Shown piece by piece: positions 1-11,895 of a stretch of DNA of 64,000 nucleotides. The stretch comes from Bugula neritina. Lineage: Eukaryota; Bryozoa; Gymnolaemata; Cheilostomatida; Bugulidae. The notes below the pieces were generated by a model. The model did no database searches and was not told the DNA's origin. It saw nothing but the letters and a program-made list of their open reading frames with translations. The DNA lies in contig CAXIUT010000064.1 in assembly GCA_964035545.1 (NCBI GenBank), forward strand, positions 1-64,000, given 5' to 3'. The translations under genes and the position numbers were made by a program. Every line of letters begins with the position of its first letter. Within the stretch, counting starts at the first letter, position 1.

Positions 1-3000
1 TATACGTTTAACTAACGTATACTTTAAGCCAAGACTATACTCATAAATTTAATTATGATATTATACGTTTAACTAACGTATACTTTAAGCCAAGAACATA
101 CTCATAAATTTAATTAATATATTATACGTTTAACTAACGTATACTTTAAGCCAAGACTATACTCATAAATTTAATTATGATATTATACGTTTAACTAACG
201 TATACTTTAAGCCAAGAACATACTCATAAATTTAATTAATATATTATACGTTTAACTAACGTATACTTTAAGCCAAGAACATACTCATAAATTTAATTAA
301 TATATTATACGTTTAACTAACGTATACTTTAAGCCAAGACTATACTCATAAATTTAATTATGATATTATACGTTTAACTAACGTATACTTTAAGCCAAGA
401 CTATACTCATAAATTTAATTATGATATTATACGTTTAACTAACGTATACTTTAAGCCAAGAACATACTCATAAATTTAATTAATATATTATACGTTTAAC
501 TAACGTATACTTTAAGCCAAGACTATACTCATAAATTTAATTATGATATTATACGTTTAACTAACGTATACTTTAAGCCAAGAACATACTCATAAATTTA
601 ATTAATATATTATACGTTTAACTAACGTATACTTTAAGCCAAGAACATACTCATAAATTTAATTAATATATTATACGTTTAACTAACGTATACTTTAAGC
701 CAAGACTATACTCATAAATTTAATTATGATATTATACGTTTAACTAACGTATACTTTAAGCCAAGACTATACTCATAAATTTAATTATGATATTATACGT
801 TTAACTAACGTATACTTTAAGCCAAGAACATACTCATAAATTTAATTAATATATTATACGTTTAACTAACGTATACTTTAAGCCAAGAACATACTCATAA
901 ATTTAATTAATATATTATACGTTTAACTAACGTATACTTTAAGCCAAGAACATACTCATAAATTTAATTAATATATTATACGTTTAACTAACGTATACTT
1001 TAAGCCAAGACTATACTCATAAATTTAATTATGATATTATACGTTTAACTAACGTATACTTTAAGCCAAGAACATACTCATAAATTTAATTAATATATTA
1101 TACGTTTAACTAACGTATACTTTAAGCCAAGAACATACTCATAAATTTAATTAATATATTATACGTTTAACTAACGTATACTTTAAGCCAAGACTATACT
1201 CATAAATTTAATTATGATATTATACGTTTAACTAACGTATACTTTAAGCCAAGAACATACTCATAAATTTAATTAATATATTATACGTTTAACTAACGTA
1301 TACTTTAAGCCAAGAACATACTCATAAATTTAATTAATATATTATACGTTTAACTAACGTATACTTTAAGCCAAGACTATACTCATAAATTTAATTATGA
1401 TATTATACGTTTAACTAACGTATACTTTAAGCCAAGACTATACTCATAAATTTAATTATGATATTATACGTTTAACTAACGTATACTTTAAGCCAAGAAC
1501 ATACTCATAAATTTAATTAATATATTATACGTTTAACTAACGTATACTTTAAGCCAAGACTATACTCATAAATTTAATTATGATATTATACGTTTAATTA
1601 ACGTATACTTTAAGCCAAGACTATACTCATAAATTTAATTATGATATTATACGTTTAACTAACGTATACTTTAAGCCAAGAACATACTCATAAATTTAAT
1701 TAATATATTATACGTTTAACTAACGTATACTTTAAGCCAAGACTATACTCATAAATTTAATTATGATATTATACGTTTAACTAACGTATACTTTAAGCCA
1801 AGAACATACTCATAAATTTAATTAATATATTATACGTTTAACTAACGTATACTTTAAGCCAAGACTATACTCATAAATTTAATTATGATATTATACGTTT
1901 AATTAACGTATACTTTAAGCCAAGACTATACTCATAAATTTAATTATGATATTATACGTTTAACTAACGTATACTTTAAGCCAAGACTATACTCATAAAT
2001 TTAATTATGATATTATACGTTTAACTAACGTATACTTTAAGCCAAGAACATACTCATAAATTTAATTAATATATTATACGTTTAACTAACGTATACTTTA
2101 AGCCAAGACTATACTCATAAATTTAATTATGATATTATACGTTTAATTAACGTATACTTTAAGCCAAGACTATACTCATAAATTTAATTATGATATTATA
2201 CGTTTAACTAACGTATACTTTAAGCCAAGAACATACTCATAAATTTAATTAATATATTATACGTTTAATTAACGTATACTTTAAGCCAAGACTATACTCA
2301 TAAATTTAATTATGATATTATACGTTTAACTAACGTATACTTTAAGCCAAGACTATACTCATAAATTTAATTAATATATTATACGTTTAACTAACGTATA
2401 CTTTAAGCCAAGAACATACTCATAAATTTAATTAATATATTATACGTTTAACTAACGTATACTTTAAGCCAAGACTATACTCATAAATTTAATTATGATA
2501 TTATACGTTTAACTAACGTATACTTTAAGCCAAGACTATACTCATAAATTTAATTATGATATTATACGTTTAACTAACGTATACTTTAAGCCAAGAACAT
2601 ACTCATAAATTTAATTAATATATTATACGTTTAACTAACGTATACTTTAAGCCAAGACTATACTCATAAATTTAATTATGATATTATACGTTTAATTAAC
2701 GTATACTTTAAGCCAAGACTATACTCATAAATTTAATTATGATATTATACGTTTAACTAACGTATACTTTAAGCCAAGAACATACTCATAAATTTAATTA
2801 ATATATTATACGTTTAATTAACGTATACTTTAAGCCAAGACTATACTCATAAATTTAATTATGATATTATACGTTTAACTAACGTATACTTTAAGCCAAG
2901 ACTATACTCATAAATTTAATTAATATATTATACGTTTAACTAACGTATACTTTAAGCCAAGAACATACTCATAAATTTAATTAATATATTATACGTTTAA

Positions 3001-5124
3001 CTAACGTATACTTTAAGCCAAGACTATACTCATAAATTTAATTATGATATTATACGTTTAACTAACGTATACTTTAAGCCAAGACTATACTCATAAATTT
3101 AATTATGATATTATACGTTTAACTAACGTATACTTTAAGCCAAGAACATACTCATAAATTTAATTAATATATTATACGTTTAACTAACGTATACTTTAAG
3201 CCAAGACTATACTCATAAATTTAATTATGATATTATACGTTTAATTAATGTATACTTTAAGCCAAGACTATACTCATAAATTTAATTATGATATTATACG
3301 TTTAACTAACGTATACTTTAAGCCAAGAACATACTCATAAATTTAATTAATATATTATACGTTTAACTAACGTATACTTTAAGCCAAGACTATACTCATA
3401 AATTTAATTATGATATTATACGTTTAACTAACGTATACTTTAAGCCAAGACTATACTCATAAATTTAATTATGATATTATACGTTTAACTAACGTATACT
3501 TTAAGCCAAGAACATACTCATAAATTTAATTAATATATTATACGTTTAACTAACGTATACTTTAAGCCAAGACTATACTCATAAATTTAATTATGATATT
3601 ATACGTTTAATTAACGTATACTTTAAGCCAAGACTATACTCATAAATTTAATTATGATATTATACGTTTAACTAACGTATACTTTAAGCCAAGAACATAC
3701 TCATAAATTTAATTAATATATTATACGTTTAACTAACGTATACTTTAAGCCAAGACTATACTCATAAATTTAATTATGATATTATACGTTTAATTAATGT
3801 ATACTTTAAGCCAAGACTATACTCATAAATTTAATTATGATATTATACGTTTAACTAACGTATACTTTAAGCCAAGAACATACTCATAAATTTAATTAAT
3901 ATATTATACGTTTAACTAACGTATACTTTAAGCCAAGACTATACTCATAAATTTAATTATGATATTATACGTTTAACTAACGTATACTTTAAGCCAAGAA
4001 CATACTCATAAATTTAATTAATATATTATACGTTTAACTAACGTATACTTTAAGCCAAGAACATACTCATAAATTTAATTAATATATTATACGTTTAACT
4101 AACGTATACTTTAAGCCAAGACTATACTCATAAATTTAATTATGATATTATACGTTTAACTAACGTATACTTTAAGCCAAGACTATACTCATAAATTTAA
4201 TTATGATATTATACGTTTAACTAACGTATACTTTAAGCCAAGACTATACTCATAAATTTAATTATGATATTATACGTTTAACTAACGTATACTTTAAGCC
4301 AAGACTATACTCATAAATTTAATTATGATATTATACGTTTAACTAACGTATACTTTAAGCCAAGAACATACTCATAAATTTAATTAATATATTATACGTT
4401 TAACTAACGTATACTTTAAGCCAAGACTATACTCATAAATTTAATTATGATATTATACGTTTAATTAACGTATACTTTAAGCCAAGACTATACTCATAAA
4501 TTTAATTATGATATTATACGTTTAACTAACGTATACTTTAAGCCAAGAACATACTCATAAATTTAATTAATATATTATACGTTTAACTAACGTATACTTT
4601 AAGCCAAGACTATACTCATAAATTTAATTATGATATTATACGTTTAACTAACGTATACTTTAAGCCAAGACTATACTCATAAATTTAATTATGATATTAT
4701 ACGTTTAACTAACGTATACTTTAAGCCAAGAACATACTCATAAATTTAATTAATATATTATACGTTTAACTAACGTATACTTTAAGCCAAGACTATACTC
4801 ATAAATTTAATTATGATATTATACGTTTAACTAACGTATACTTTAAGCCAAGAACATACTCATAAATTTAATTAATATATTATACGTTTAACTAACGTAT
4901 ACTTTAAGCCAAGACTATACTCATAAATTTAATTATGATATTATACGTTTAATTAACGTATACTTTAAGCCAAGACTATACTCATAAATTTAATTATGAT
5001 ATTATACGTTTAACTAACGTATACTTTAAGCCAAGAACATACTCATAAATTTAATTAATATATTATACGTTTAACTAACGTATACTTTAAGCCAAGAACA
5101 TACTTATTAATTTAATTACCAATC
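1..5124 (-). repeat. Terminal 61-bp tandem array (about 84 units) derived from SSU rRNA 5' end
   Basis: The same 61-bp unit repeats without a single indel: the C of the 'tatacg' element falls at 5+61n up to 5068, giving 84 units. Two main versions alternate irregularly (gactat...tatgatat and gaacat...taatatat), with point variants (tttaattaacg, ttaattaatg). Read on the minus strand, each unit contains ATGAGT, TTGGCTTA and TAGTTAAA in the same order and spacing as the start of the SSU rRNA gene at 56.10-56.16 kb. It sits at the window edge and borders unique sequence at about 5125, so it is probably the chromosome-terminal (telomere-like) array. Whether base 1 is the physical end cannot be seen. 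Confidence 0.9.
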
Positions 5125-5244
5125 TTATATATATATATATACACGATTAAGTAACGAAAAAAAAATTTAATACTTCAAAACTTATATTTTAAAATCAAAT
5201 GTTACTAGTTTACTTCCTAATTAGTTAATATAAAAAAAATTTTT

Positions 5245-6090
5245 TACTTATTTGCAATAAAAACATAAATAATTCTATCAATATCAATATAAACATAATA
5301 TGGCTCTACACCATATATATGTGAATATAATGCTTCTGGATAAAAATCTATGGCCTTTATAAATTTAAAAACTAATATATTCTTTATTTCTCAAAGTGTA
5401 AATTGATATTTATATCAAACATAGAAAAATATATCAATATTTTTAAGAATACAAATTATTACCATTGCTATTAATCCCAACAATACTGACATAAATACAT
5501 AATATAATTTGTTTTATAATGAATAACCGGGAAACACTTTATTATTTTGTGTTTTTTTAATAAACATTTTTTACATCTTCCGCAAACTATGATTACTTCG
5601 TAAATCACTTTTTGTTTCTTCTATATTTTCTTTAAGCATAATTATCAATATGTAATATGTAATAGTGTTTTTTTAGTTTATTTATCTTATTATCAATACT
5701 ATTTTTTATTTTGTTTATGTAGTCTATAAATCTGTTTTTTAATACGCTACTTTATTGTTTTAACCTACATATCTCCTCCTTAAAACTAGTTTTTAATATA
5801 TTTTTCAACTCATTAAAATCTTTTTTGTCTCATCTGTATATTTTATATAGCTATCTTTAAGTATACTACAATGCTTTTTTTAACTTATTTATATTTTTCT
5901 TAAAAATATTTTTCAGTTTACTAAAGCCTTCTTTTATCTTGTATGTAGACTTTTTAAATTTGTTATTTATATTATTTTTTAAACTATTCTTTAATATACT
6001 ATACTCTTTTCTAATTAAACTTAAAATGACTATCCAATTTTGTTTTAACACATTATAATATGTTTTTAATTTGTTTATTATTTTTAAAAT
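5245..6090 (-). pseudogene. Decayed copy of orf281 (GYP-family membrane protein)
   Basis: This is the left-hand copy of the intact 281-aa ORF at 16823-17668. The first part still reads (61 codons, 5866-6051), but an extra C next to a T-run near 5874 shifts the frame. A T-run near 5831-5836 is one base shorter than in the intact copy, an insertion near 5650 adds bases, and the GTG start is lost. The C-terminal membrane region is still recognisable at the DNA level. It is flanked by the 61-bp array downstream and by the tRNA-like copy upstream. Confidence 0.8.
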
Positions 6091-6123
6091 ATATACTTTA
6101 ACCCTTTTTATGAATGGGATGGG

Positions 6124-6194
6124 TAGGAGAAATAGGATTTGAACCTATAATAACAGTCTTAAAACTGTAGTTTTTCCCTTTAAACTATTCTCCT
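6124..6194 (-). tRNA. tRNA-Trp-like copy, anticodon loop abnormal
   Basis: A full cloverleaf can be drawn: acceptor AGGAGAA/TTCTCCT, D-stem GTTT/AAAC, T-arm ATAGG-TTCAAAT-CCTAT. The anticodon stem is ACAGT/ACTGT, identical to that of the real trnW at 44309, but the loop between is only six bases (TTTAAG) where trnW has CTTCAAA. It is therefore a paralogue of trnW whose decoding capacity is unclear; UAA or UUA could be presented. It may be a pseudo-tRNA or a processing punctuation mark. An almost identical copy is at 17696-17766. Confidence 0.6.
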
Positions 6195-6811
6195 TTAAAC
6201 ATACATATATATATACATATTGATAATAAAAGAATTATAATAATTGTTACAAATAAAAAATTTATTTATTACTAATAACTGCAGATTATAATAGTATTTA
6301 CTTAAAAATTAAGTTAATAATATAATTTTTAATTTAATAACTGTTTTTTCTTCTTTTTATAATATGATTTAAAAATGATAAAAACTCAGTATACCTATAG
6401 ATATAACAATTAAAATTATATAAAAAAAACCTATTTATTAGTGTTATTATGCGTATATATGTGTATATATGTATATATACGTATATTGATAATACAGTAA
6501 ACAATGATCATAGTTTTATATAGGATTTTCTTCAACTACTCAATACTAACAGTTTTTAACTTATTTATTATTTTAAAATAATATTTTTAAATTTTTTATT
6601 TAGTTTTTTTAATAATAATATATATACATATAACTGGATATAGTTATAAATATTAAAATTTTGTATAATCTTTTATTAAATTTATTTAAAGATATACTAA
6701 AATTATTGGTAAAAAAATATTAATTAATTAATTAATATTTAATAATTAATTTCTATATAATACACTTAAAATTTTCTTAATAATATAGATATAAGGTACA
6801 TTAATTATTAA
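6195..6811. other. Gene-free AT-rich spacer
   Basis: No ORF of note. The first about 260 bp match the spacer upstream of the second tRNA-like copy (17767-18035). The stretch from about 6500 to 6720 is a diverged match to the about 400-bp spacer that follows each orf163 copy (for example 11040-11250), indicating that the same downstream flank travels with members of the GYP family. Confidence 0.6.
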
Positions 6812-7411
6812 TTACATATATTTTGCAATAAATATTATCAATTTATAAGCATACTGTATAGTAAATATTATTAAATGAACTACTAATCAAAGTAAAAATA
6901 CATAAAGATAAACTATAATCATTAATATCAGTTGATTTAGACCAGGATAACCTGGAATTAGTGTGTTCTCTGCTAATCCTGTAAGAATTTTGTTTATTAC
7001 GTATAAATATCCTCTATTCATCTTTAAATCATACTTCAATTCTTTGTGAGTTTTCTTAATCAAACCTTTTATTATAGTGTAATGTTTCTCTATAGCATCT
7101 TTACTATATCTTTTATTTAAATTATCTATACTCTCTAGAATCATACTCTTTAGTGTGATTTCAAACGGTATAACTTTAGATTTAATTGCTTTACGTTTAT
7201 ACTTGTATAAAATATATTGTTTATAGCGTCGTCAAAGTCTCTTTAATTTACCTTTACTGCGCTCTTTTTTTAAGTTTTTTTTACGATTTATACGTGCAAT
7301 TATTACTAATATTGGATCTGGTTTAGATCTAGGCTTTCTTCCTTTACGTTTACGTCTAAAGTAAAGTCGTTCTCATTTATCTAGGAGTTTAATAAAATTT
7401 TTTTTAGTCAT
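6812..7411 (-). CDS. orf199, GYP-family membrane protein
   Basis: 199 codons from ATG (7411) to TAA (6812-6814), with TGA as Trp at the 6887 position. The N-terminal about 80 residues are strongly basic (runs such as RRKRKGRKPRSK), followed by a charged, probably helical middle, then IPGYPGLNQL at residues 152-161 leading into a long hydrophobic C-terminal stretch (about residues 160-195), probably one or two membrane spans. I do not recognise the function. It shares the GYP-then-membrane layout with orf281, orf193 and orf163 in this zone, so all are probably paralogues. The reading frame is intact despite heavy rearrangement around it, suggesting that it is used. Confidence 0.7.
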
Positions 7412-7744
7412 TTATTTAGTTAGTTATCTAATAAATTAATAAGTATACAACAGTTATTTAGGTGTATTCATATGTGTGTATATTTAGATACGTAATTGTA
7501 ACTTTTAAAGTTTTAAATATTTTTATTAATATAGCTATTACCAGTTATATATATATATTGTCATTATATATATATATAACTATTTACTACTAAACAATTT
7601 ATAAATAAGTTATTGCTATTTAATTTAATAATATAATTTGAAAAAGAAATGTTAAGTATTTTTTTTATTATAAAATATAATTTAAATAATTAAAAAAAAT
7701 AAGTTATATATATAAGTATGTATATATGTGTATGTATACTCGTA
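7412..7744. other. Gene-free spacer with fragments duplicated elsewhere
   Basis: AT-rich with several (TA)n runs. About 7490-7570 is duplicated at about 18055-18130 (the aacttttaa-gttttaaatattttt segment ending in attaccagttatatat). No gene seen. Confidence 0.6.
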
Positions 7745-8290
7745 TACTAATTTTTTTTTTATTTTTCTGTTTATTATAACTAATAAAATATTAAGTTATA
7801 GCATATTTTTACTCGTAAAAAAAAAAAAAATTATTTAATAGAATTTTTTTTTTACTTTTCTGTTATTATATATAATAAAACATTAAGTTATAACATATTT
7901 TTACTTGTAAAAAAAAAAAATTATTTAGTAGAAATTTTTTTTTTCTGTTTATTATATATAATAAAACATTAAGTTACAACATATTTTTACTTGTAAAAAA
8001 AAAAAATTATTTAATAGAATTTTTTTTTTCTGTTTATTATATATAATAAAACATTAAGTTATATTATATTTTTACTCGTAAAAAAAAAAAAATTATTTAG
8101 TAGAAATTTTTTTTTTTCTGTTTATTATATATAATAAAACATTAAGTTATAACATATTTTTACTTGTAAAAAAAAAAATTATTTAGTAGAATTTTTTTTT
8201 TCTGTTTATTATATATAATAAAACATTAAGTTATATCATATTTTTACTTGTAAAAAAAAAAATTATTTAGTAGAAATTTTTTTATTTTTT
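7745..8290. repeat. R2 repeat array (about 85-bp unit), left locus
   Basis: About six to seven units, each with cattaagtta, then a small perfect hairpin (tttttac-tt-gtaaaaa), an A-run, ttattta and a T-run. The element cattaagtt starts at about 7967, 8052, 8140 and 8224, a spacing of 84-88 bp. The same family is present at 20.5-21.0 kb and 56.2-57.3 kb. Function unknown. Confidence 0.85.
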
Positions 8291-8404
8291 TTATTTCTAA
8301 ATAAATGAAGTACTTGTATACTGTATATTTACTAATATAAGTATAAATACATCTATATTGATACTTATAAATATACTTATATATATATCTATTTATTAAT
8401 TATT

Positions 8405-8550
8405 AAATAGATTTGTATAAGAAATTTATAGCTTTAATTTATTATAAAATTGTTTAAAAGCCGATAGATATGGTATTTATATGGGATTTGTGTAAAAAAA
8501 TTATACCTTTAATTTATTATAAAATTATTTAAAATTCAATAAACAAATAA
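8405..8550. repeat. Isolated R3 repeat units
   Basis: Two diverged units (tttgtataagaaatttata, then ctttaatttattataaaa, twice) that match, in the inverted orientation, the array that fills 60.24-64.0 kb. They show exchange of repeats between opposite ends of the molecule. Confidence 0.7.
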
Positions 8551-8640
8551 TTGTCGGCATTACCTTATCTCATAATATAAAGATATATCTATAACTTGTA
8601 TATGTAATTTTAATTATTTTTTTATAATAAATAAATAATC

Positions 8641-8720
8641 TGAGATAAGATAGAATCGAACTACCACCGACAACGTCATTTGATTTACAGTCAAACGCAT
8701 ACCCACTCTGCTTTTATCTC
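8641..8720 (-). tRNA. trnY: tRNA-Tyr (GUA)
   Basis: Acceptor GAGATAA/TTATCTC with discriminator A. The anticodon arm is TTTGA-CTGTAAA-TCAAA, giving anticodon GTA. There is a long variable arm of the class II type usual for bacterial-type tRNA-Tyr, and the T-arm is GGTAG-TTCGATT-CTATC. It lies just downstream of rpl6. This is one of five clear tRNAs in the window (Tyr, Phe, Trp, Glu, Met), in keeping with the very small tRNA sets of ciliate mitochondria. Confidence 0.93.
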
Positions 8721-8776
8721 CTAATTTTAGTATATATATATTGATAGATCTATGCATATTTGTCTATACACTATAG

Positions 8777-9262
8777 TTAAAAACTATGCAATATAGAGTT
8801 AACTTGTGAAATTTTTCCAAATCTTTTTATAAAAGGATCTTTTTTAAACCTTATACCTCTCCTGGTATACTTATTATATGTTCTTATACTGTTAAAAATT
8901 TTTTTTATTAAGAAAAAGTTTTCTCTTTTACTAAAAATTACAGTATAGTTTTGTCTTCTTATTCTAGAAAAATAAAAAATATTACTATTATATAATATTT
9001 TATATCAATGAGAATGGCCAAAATTAAATGTAAATTTTGATTTTTTTTTAAATAACCTAACTCTATAGGCTTTACCTCTCCATACAATCCTTAAATAATA
9101 CAGTATAAAGGTATAAATATATATATATTCTATTAAACTTTTATACTTTTTTTTATAAAAAATATGTTTTTCATTACTTGGTAAATAGATTAAAATATTA
9201 TTTATTTTTTTTAATTTTATAATATCATTAAAGGGGGTAATAAAGTTAATAGTTTTTAACAT
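8777..9262 (-). CDS. rpl6: Mitochondrial large-subunit ribosomal protein uL6
   Basis: 161 codons from ATG (9262) to TAA (8777-8779), reading TGA as Trp right after FNFGHSH. uL6 hallmarks are visible: WRGKAYRVR followed by FTFNFGHSH at residues 61-86 (the family's G-x-x-Y/F-x-V ... L-x-x-G-x-S/H-P segment), and a C-terminal IRTYNKVYQRGIRF ... KRFGK, matching the I-R-x-x-x-x-x-x-y-k-G-k-G-I-r-y motif of the second domain. Length is slightly below bacterial uL6 (about 177). It overlaps orf110 by 17 bases. It is a core gene isolated among duplicated accessory DNA. Confidence 0.85.
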
Positions 9263-9578
9263 TTATAAAAAATCCTCAAAAAAATATAATAAATACTTGA
9301 ATACTAAAAAAAAAATTTTTATTAAATGTATATAACATAAGTAAATAAATCATTATTAGCAGATGTACTATAACTATATTAGTTATAGATCATATATAAT
9401 ACAGTAATAATAGCGTTTTAAAGATTATAAAAAAAACAATTACATTACAACTATTTAATGCACTATAAATATATGTATATAAATTGAATTTTTTTATATT
9501 AAAGTGACTATAAGATATAACAGTATACCTTAATATATAAATATAATTTATTAATTTAAAGTTTGTTTTTCCTATCAC
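9246..9578 (-). CDS. orf110, hypothetical hydrophobic protein
   Basis: 110 codons from a GTG start (9578), preceded by an in-frame stop about six codons upstream, to TAA (9246-9248), with TGA as Trp. Mostly hydrophobic, with about two or three membrane segments (for example IVFFIIFKTLLLLYYI and TNIVIVHLLLIMIYLLML) and few charges. It overlaps the rpl6 start by 17 bases, typical of the tightly packed core. I do not recognise it; it could be a ciliate-specific ymf-type subunit. Confidence 0.5.
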
Positions 9579-9684
9579 TTTATATAATTTAAATAATTAA
9601 AAATAAGTTATAGTTTTAAAAGTATTCAATTTAATTGTATATATATATATATATATATAGATAAATAAAACTATAAATTACTAT

Positions 9685-10015
9685 ATTATAGTAAAACATC
9701 AACATTATACAGATTATATAGTTTATTATAAATACGTATATTAACATTAATAAGCAGTGATAATAAAATTTTGCTGTTTCTTAAATTATATTAATATGTT
9801 AAAAATATAAAATAATTAATTTACTAAATTTTTGAAATATTTATTTTTTTTTATAATTTTTAACCACATGTAAGTATGTATGCGTATATTAAAAAAAAAA
9901 AAAAATAAATTAATAATATTTAAGTTATTATATCAACAAAAAAATTTTACTAATTTATTAAAGTGTAAATATAACATAGTTTTTATATACGTTTAAATAT
10001 GGTATAAAAAAATTA
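9685..10015 (-). pseudogene. Decayed fragments of orf77 and orf92
   Basis: Two remnants with no continuous frame. About 9690-9850 resembles the 5' part of the 77-aa ORF at 18484-18717 (both read TTTCAAAAATTTA, then a matching run to TTTATTATC). About 9905-10015 resembles the 3' half of the 92-aa ORF at 20077-20355 (aaaattttactaatt-attaaa...tatagttttt). The two sit in the same relative order as their intact sources, so this may be one decayed block. The remainder of 9579-10071 holds nothing recognisable. Confidence 0.5.
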
Positions 10016-10071
10016 ATAAAAAGAGAAAGAAAATTTAATATTAAAAATTAAAAACTTATTAATACTCTTAT

Positions 10072-10653
10072 TTAAAATCACCATCCAAATATTTGTCAAA
10101 AAATAGAGCTCTTTATTTTTTCTTCTAATTTCCTCTTATCTTTCTCAAATTCAGTTGGGAAAAGATAAATACTTAAACATACTGAATATATATATGTTAT
10201 AAGAAACATAAACAATATTACTAATAATAGTAAAAACAGATTCATAAGTCAAAATAACATTCGACTTAATAGTGGATAGCCAATAAAGATTTCTCCTGTT
10301 TCTATTTTTCTAACAATTTTTCTTCGTATATCTCTTAAACTTCAATCATTATTTCAATCATCCACTAATTCTAAAATAAAATTTTTCAACATACCACCCA
10401 ATATATGTTTATGTCTCTTTAGTTTATTTATGTCTTTTTTAAGAACATCTTTTAATAAACTAAGATCCCTTTCTGTTTCATTTACATATTTTAAAAGTTT
10501 ATCTTCTAACTTATCATCTCATCTTTTATGTTTTTTTTTTATAATAGATTGACGGGAAAGTCTTTGGGGTTTATTTATAAAGCTATTAAAATGAGTTTTC
10601 ACTCATCTATAAAATCTAAATACTATTTTAATAAATTTTGTTATTAATTTCAT
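10072..10653 (-). CDS. orf193, GYP-family membrane protein
   Basis: 193 codons, ATG (10653) to TAA (10072-10074), with six or more TGA-encoded Trp. The N-terminus (KIVFRFYRWVK) is shared with orf163. Then follow a basic/charged middle (about residues 30-115, rich in K, R, D, E and probably helical), IFIGYPLLSRM at residues 122-132 (GYP motif, with I in place of the first P), and one or two membrane spans at about 133-165. A charged tail ends in a Trp-rich FWQIFGWWF. Function unknown. Upstream is a truncated copy of the small ORF that precedes each orf163. Confidence 0.72.
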
Positions 10654-10714
10654 TTATATATTATAAACATACACATAAACTATATATACTTATGTATATA
10701 CATATACATTAAAA

Positions 10715-10822
10715 TTATAAAACTATAAGCACGGTATTTAAGTTTACTATTTTAGGAGATATAGCAGCATTAACTAATTTATGAACATAAAATTTTAATA
10801 TATTCAACATAATTCTTATCAC
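10715..10822 (-). pseudogene. Truncated copy of small cassette ORF (orf69-like)
   Basis: It begins GTG-ATA-AGA like orf69 at 15804 and keeps about 35 codons of homologous sequence (ILKFYVHKLVNAAISPK against ILKIYIRKLIDTVISPK), then stops at TAA before the membrane segment. It shows that orf193 once had the same two-gene arrangement as the orf163 cassettes. Confidence 0.55.
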
Positions 10823-11347
10823 TTCATATTAAAAAAATTAAAATTAAAAAGTAAATTATATTTGTATGTGTATGTTATATTTACTATATTTATTAAAAAT
10901 CATAATATAATTATTTTTTATATAATATAGTTAAAAATTAATACGCTTATGAACACTGTTATTAAAACTATATAGAATTACGTCTATTTATGTCAATACA
11001 TATATATATATATATATGTATTAATAGTGTAATTAATAAACTAGTTATAGTTTTATATAAAGTTCTTATTAATCTATTTATTACTTTAAAATAATATTTT
11101 TTTAATTTTTACTAAATTATTTTAGCATATAATGTCTAAGTATAGTTATGAAAACGAAATTTTTTGTGTCAATGTTATTAAACTTATTTAAAAAATATAG
11201 TATAATTATTAATAGTAGTAAAAAATCTAACGTTAAATGATTAAAGGTGTATTAATATTTTTATTTAAAACTAATTTTCAAAAAAAGGATTTTATTTTTT
11301 TTTTATATATATTTTCTGTTTTATAGCAGATACTATACAATTTTCTA

Positions 11348-11839
11348 TTAAAAAAACTTATCATAAAAGATTGATAATAGTCACAGAATGTTTCTAGTAA
11401 TTTTTGCAAAAACTCATGGTGCATAAAACAATCATCATAATATTAACATTATTATCAATATTCTCGTTAATAACTGTATAAATTTCGCAAATCAATATAA
11501 TATCTGACTTAATATAGGATAACCGGGAAATACTTCATAATTCTCTATTTTTTTAAAGATTTTTTCCCACGTATCTATTCAGTTTCATCTACTATATAAA
11601 TTGCATTTTATTTCTCAAATAAACTTCCGCCACATACTCCCCATAATAGACTTATGTTTATCTATTTCAGTTATATACGCTAAGAGTTTTTCCTCTAATA
11701 TGTCCTCCTCTGTTTTGTCCTTTTTTTTAAGTACACGGACAGAACTTCCAATAAAATTATTATCAGGTTTATTAAATAAAGATTTTACTCATCTATAAAA
11801 CCTAAATACTAGTTTAATTAAATTTTTTATTATAGCCAC
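11348..11839 (-). CDS. orf163 copy 1, GYP-family membrane protein
   Basis: 163 codons from GTG (11839), directly after an in-frame TAA, to TAA (11348-11350), with 14 TGA-encoded Trp or similar. N-terminal KNLIKLVFRFYRWVKSLF; basic/acidic middle (KKKDKTEEDILEEKL) ending in a Trp-rich stretch; EVFPGYPILSQ at residues 102-112; then two hydrophobic segments (about 113-127 and 128-156). This looks like a soluble helical N-domain anchored by C-terminal membrane helices. Function unknown. The plus-strand ORF in the same place is a shadow. Confidence 0.72.
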
Positions 11840-11895
11840 TTAACAAATTATAAATATATATTAAAATTCTATAAACTTTTATATAAATCATATTT

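Larger units (their letters stand above)
5108..6455. repeat. Segmental duplication, left copy (partner 16688-18035)
   Basis: From the end of the 61-bp array (tttaattac-aatcttatat, then cgattaagtaacg) through a membrane ORF copy, a tRNA-like gene and about 260 bp beyond it, this stretch can be aligned almost base for base with 16688-18035. Both copies abut SSU-5'-derived repeat units on the same side, so the repeat and the flanking cassette were probably duplicated together. Confidence 0.85.

Noticed and set aside
1-5124. CRISPR array
   Set aside because: There are no distinct spacers: the entire 61-bp unit repeats with only a few fixed variants, and the context is mitochondrial.
6124-6194. 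tRNA-Leu (UAA)
   Set aside because: TAA lies in the loop, but the loop has six bases and the molecule lacks the long variable arm expected of tRNA-Leu; stems match trnW.
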